A DNA stretch of 5,965 bases from Buchnera aphidicola (Lipaphis pseudobrassicae) (lineage in GTDB: Bacteria > Pseudomonadota > Gammaproteobacteria > Enterobacterales > Enterobacteriaceae): contig NZ_CP034870.1 in NCBI RefSeq assembly GCF_005081185.1, positions 531,780 through 537,744 of the forward strand. The letters are read 5' to 3'. A program made the position numbers and the translations under genes. Shown one piece after another: positions 5,472-5,965 of this stretch (positions are counted from its first letter, which is position 1; every line of letters starts with the position of its first letter). The notes beneath the pieces are model-generated. The model saw nothing but the letters and a program-made list of their open reading frames with translations. It was not told where the DNA came from and did no database searches.

Positions 5472-5965
5472 ATGTCAGCAATAATTATAGATGGTAATAA
5501 AATAGCAAATAAAATACAATCAAATATTCTTAAAAGAGTAAATCAAAGAAAAAAAAATGGAAAAAAAATTCCAGGATTAGCTATGATCTTAATTGGAACT
5601 AATATACCTTCTCAAATTTATGTGAATAAAAAAAAAATAGCATGTAAAAACGTTGGTTTTTTTTCAGAATGCTGGACTTTTCCTGATAACGTTAACGAAG
5701 TAGAAGTATTAAATTTAATTAATAAATTAAATAATAATAAAAAAATAGACGGTATTTTAATACAACTTCCCCTTCCTAAACATATAAATCAAGTCAAAAT
5801 ATTACATAGTATTGATCCAAAAAAAGATGTAGATGGATTTCATCCTTACAATACTGGTTCTTTATGTCAGAGAACACCAAGACTAAGGGCATGTACACCT
5901 AGGGGTATTATAGCAATGTTAAAATATAATAATATTCAAACTTATGGGCTAAATGCAGTAATGGT
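5472..5965 (+). CDS. folD: Bifunctional methylenetetrahydrofolate dehydrogenase/cyclohydrolase FolD (3' partial)
   Basis: FolD oxidises 5,10-methylene-tetrahydrofolate with NADP and hydrolyses the product to 10-formyl-tetrahydrofolate, the one-carbon donor for purine synthesis and formyl-Met-tRNA. The window shows 164 complete codons, of roughly 285-290 in the family, and the frame stays open to the edge. Active-site residues are in place with E. coli numbering: Tyr50 in SQIYV, Lys54 in the following Lys-rich helix, Gln98 in IQLPLP (97-102), and Asp121 in [20 protein letters not shown] marks the end of the catalytic domain, and GLNAVM begins the NADP-binding Rossmann domain, which lies beyond the edge. 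The start aligns with the E. coli N-terminus (IIDG at 5-8); only a weak GAG (5459-5461) precedes it. Three long A-runs fall in the first 56 codons (5549-5557, 5561-5568, 5628-5637), the last one encoding Lys53-Lys55 including the catalytic lysine. Identity is secure; the intactness of the rest cannot be judged. Confidence 0.97.
   Translation, partial: MSAIIIDGNKIANKIQSNILKRVNQRKKNGKKIPGLAMILIGTNIPSQIYVNKKKIACKNVGFFSECWTFPDNVNEVEVLNLINKLNNNKKIDGILIQLPLPKHINQVKILHSIDPKKDVDGFHPYNTGSLCQRTPRLRACTPRGIIAMLKYNNIQTYGLNAVM

Overview
This window looks like part of the chromosome of Buchnera aphidicola, the obligate aphid endosymbiont, or a very close relative. The DNA is strongly AT-rich by eye. Coding sequence is full of Lys, Asn and Ile codons and A-runs, and spacers are almost pure A+T. 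Yet every protein aligns end to end with its Escherichia coli counterpart by recalled sequence. The gene order mdlB - ffs - dnaX - ybaB - htpG - adk - argU - folD is the ancestral enterobacterial order with many genes removed, which is typical of Buchnera genome reduction. The species or host strain cannot be named from the sequence alone.

Layout. Bases 1-537 hold the 3' end of mdlB, an ABC exporter half-transporter, cut by the left edge. On the minus strand, 646-537 is the signal recognition particle RNA (ffs), whose 3' end touches the mdlB stop codon. After a divergent spacer, dnaX (836-1921) encodes a clamp-loader subunit that stops at the end of domain III, so it has no tau tail. A 229-bp AT-rich spacer leads to ybaB (2151-2480, nucleoid-associated protein). 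Another spacer stands where E. coli has recR, followed by htpG (2602-4476, Hsp90 chaperone). A 10-bp hairpin separates htpG from adk (4558-5211, adenylate kinase). On the minus strand, 5311-5238 is tRNA-Arg(UCU), and the divergent folD (5472 to the right edge) encodes the one-carbon folate enzyme, cut after 164 codons.

Functionally these are housekeeping genes: replication (dnaX), chromosome organisation (ybaB), protein folding and membrane targeting (htpG, ffs), nucleotide balance (adk), translation (argU), one-carbon supply for purine and formyl-Met-tRNA synthesis (folD), and a retained exporter (mdlB). I see no mobile element, CRISPR array, prophage or new multi-gene system. The points worth a second look are the tau-less dnaX, the ffs/mdlB overlap, the A10 run over the folD catalytic lysine, and the htpG-adk hairpin.
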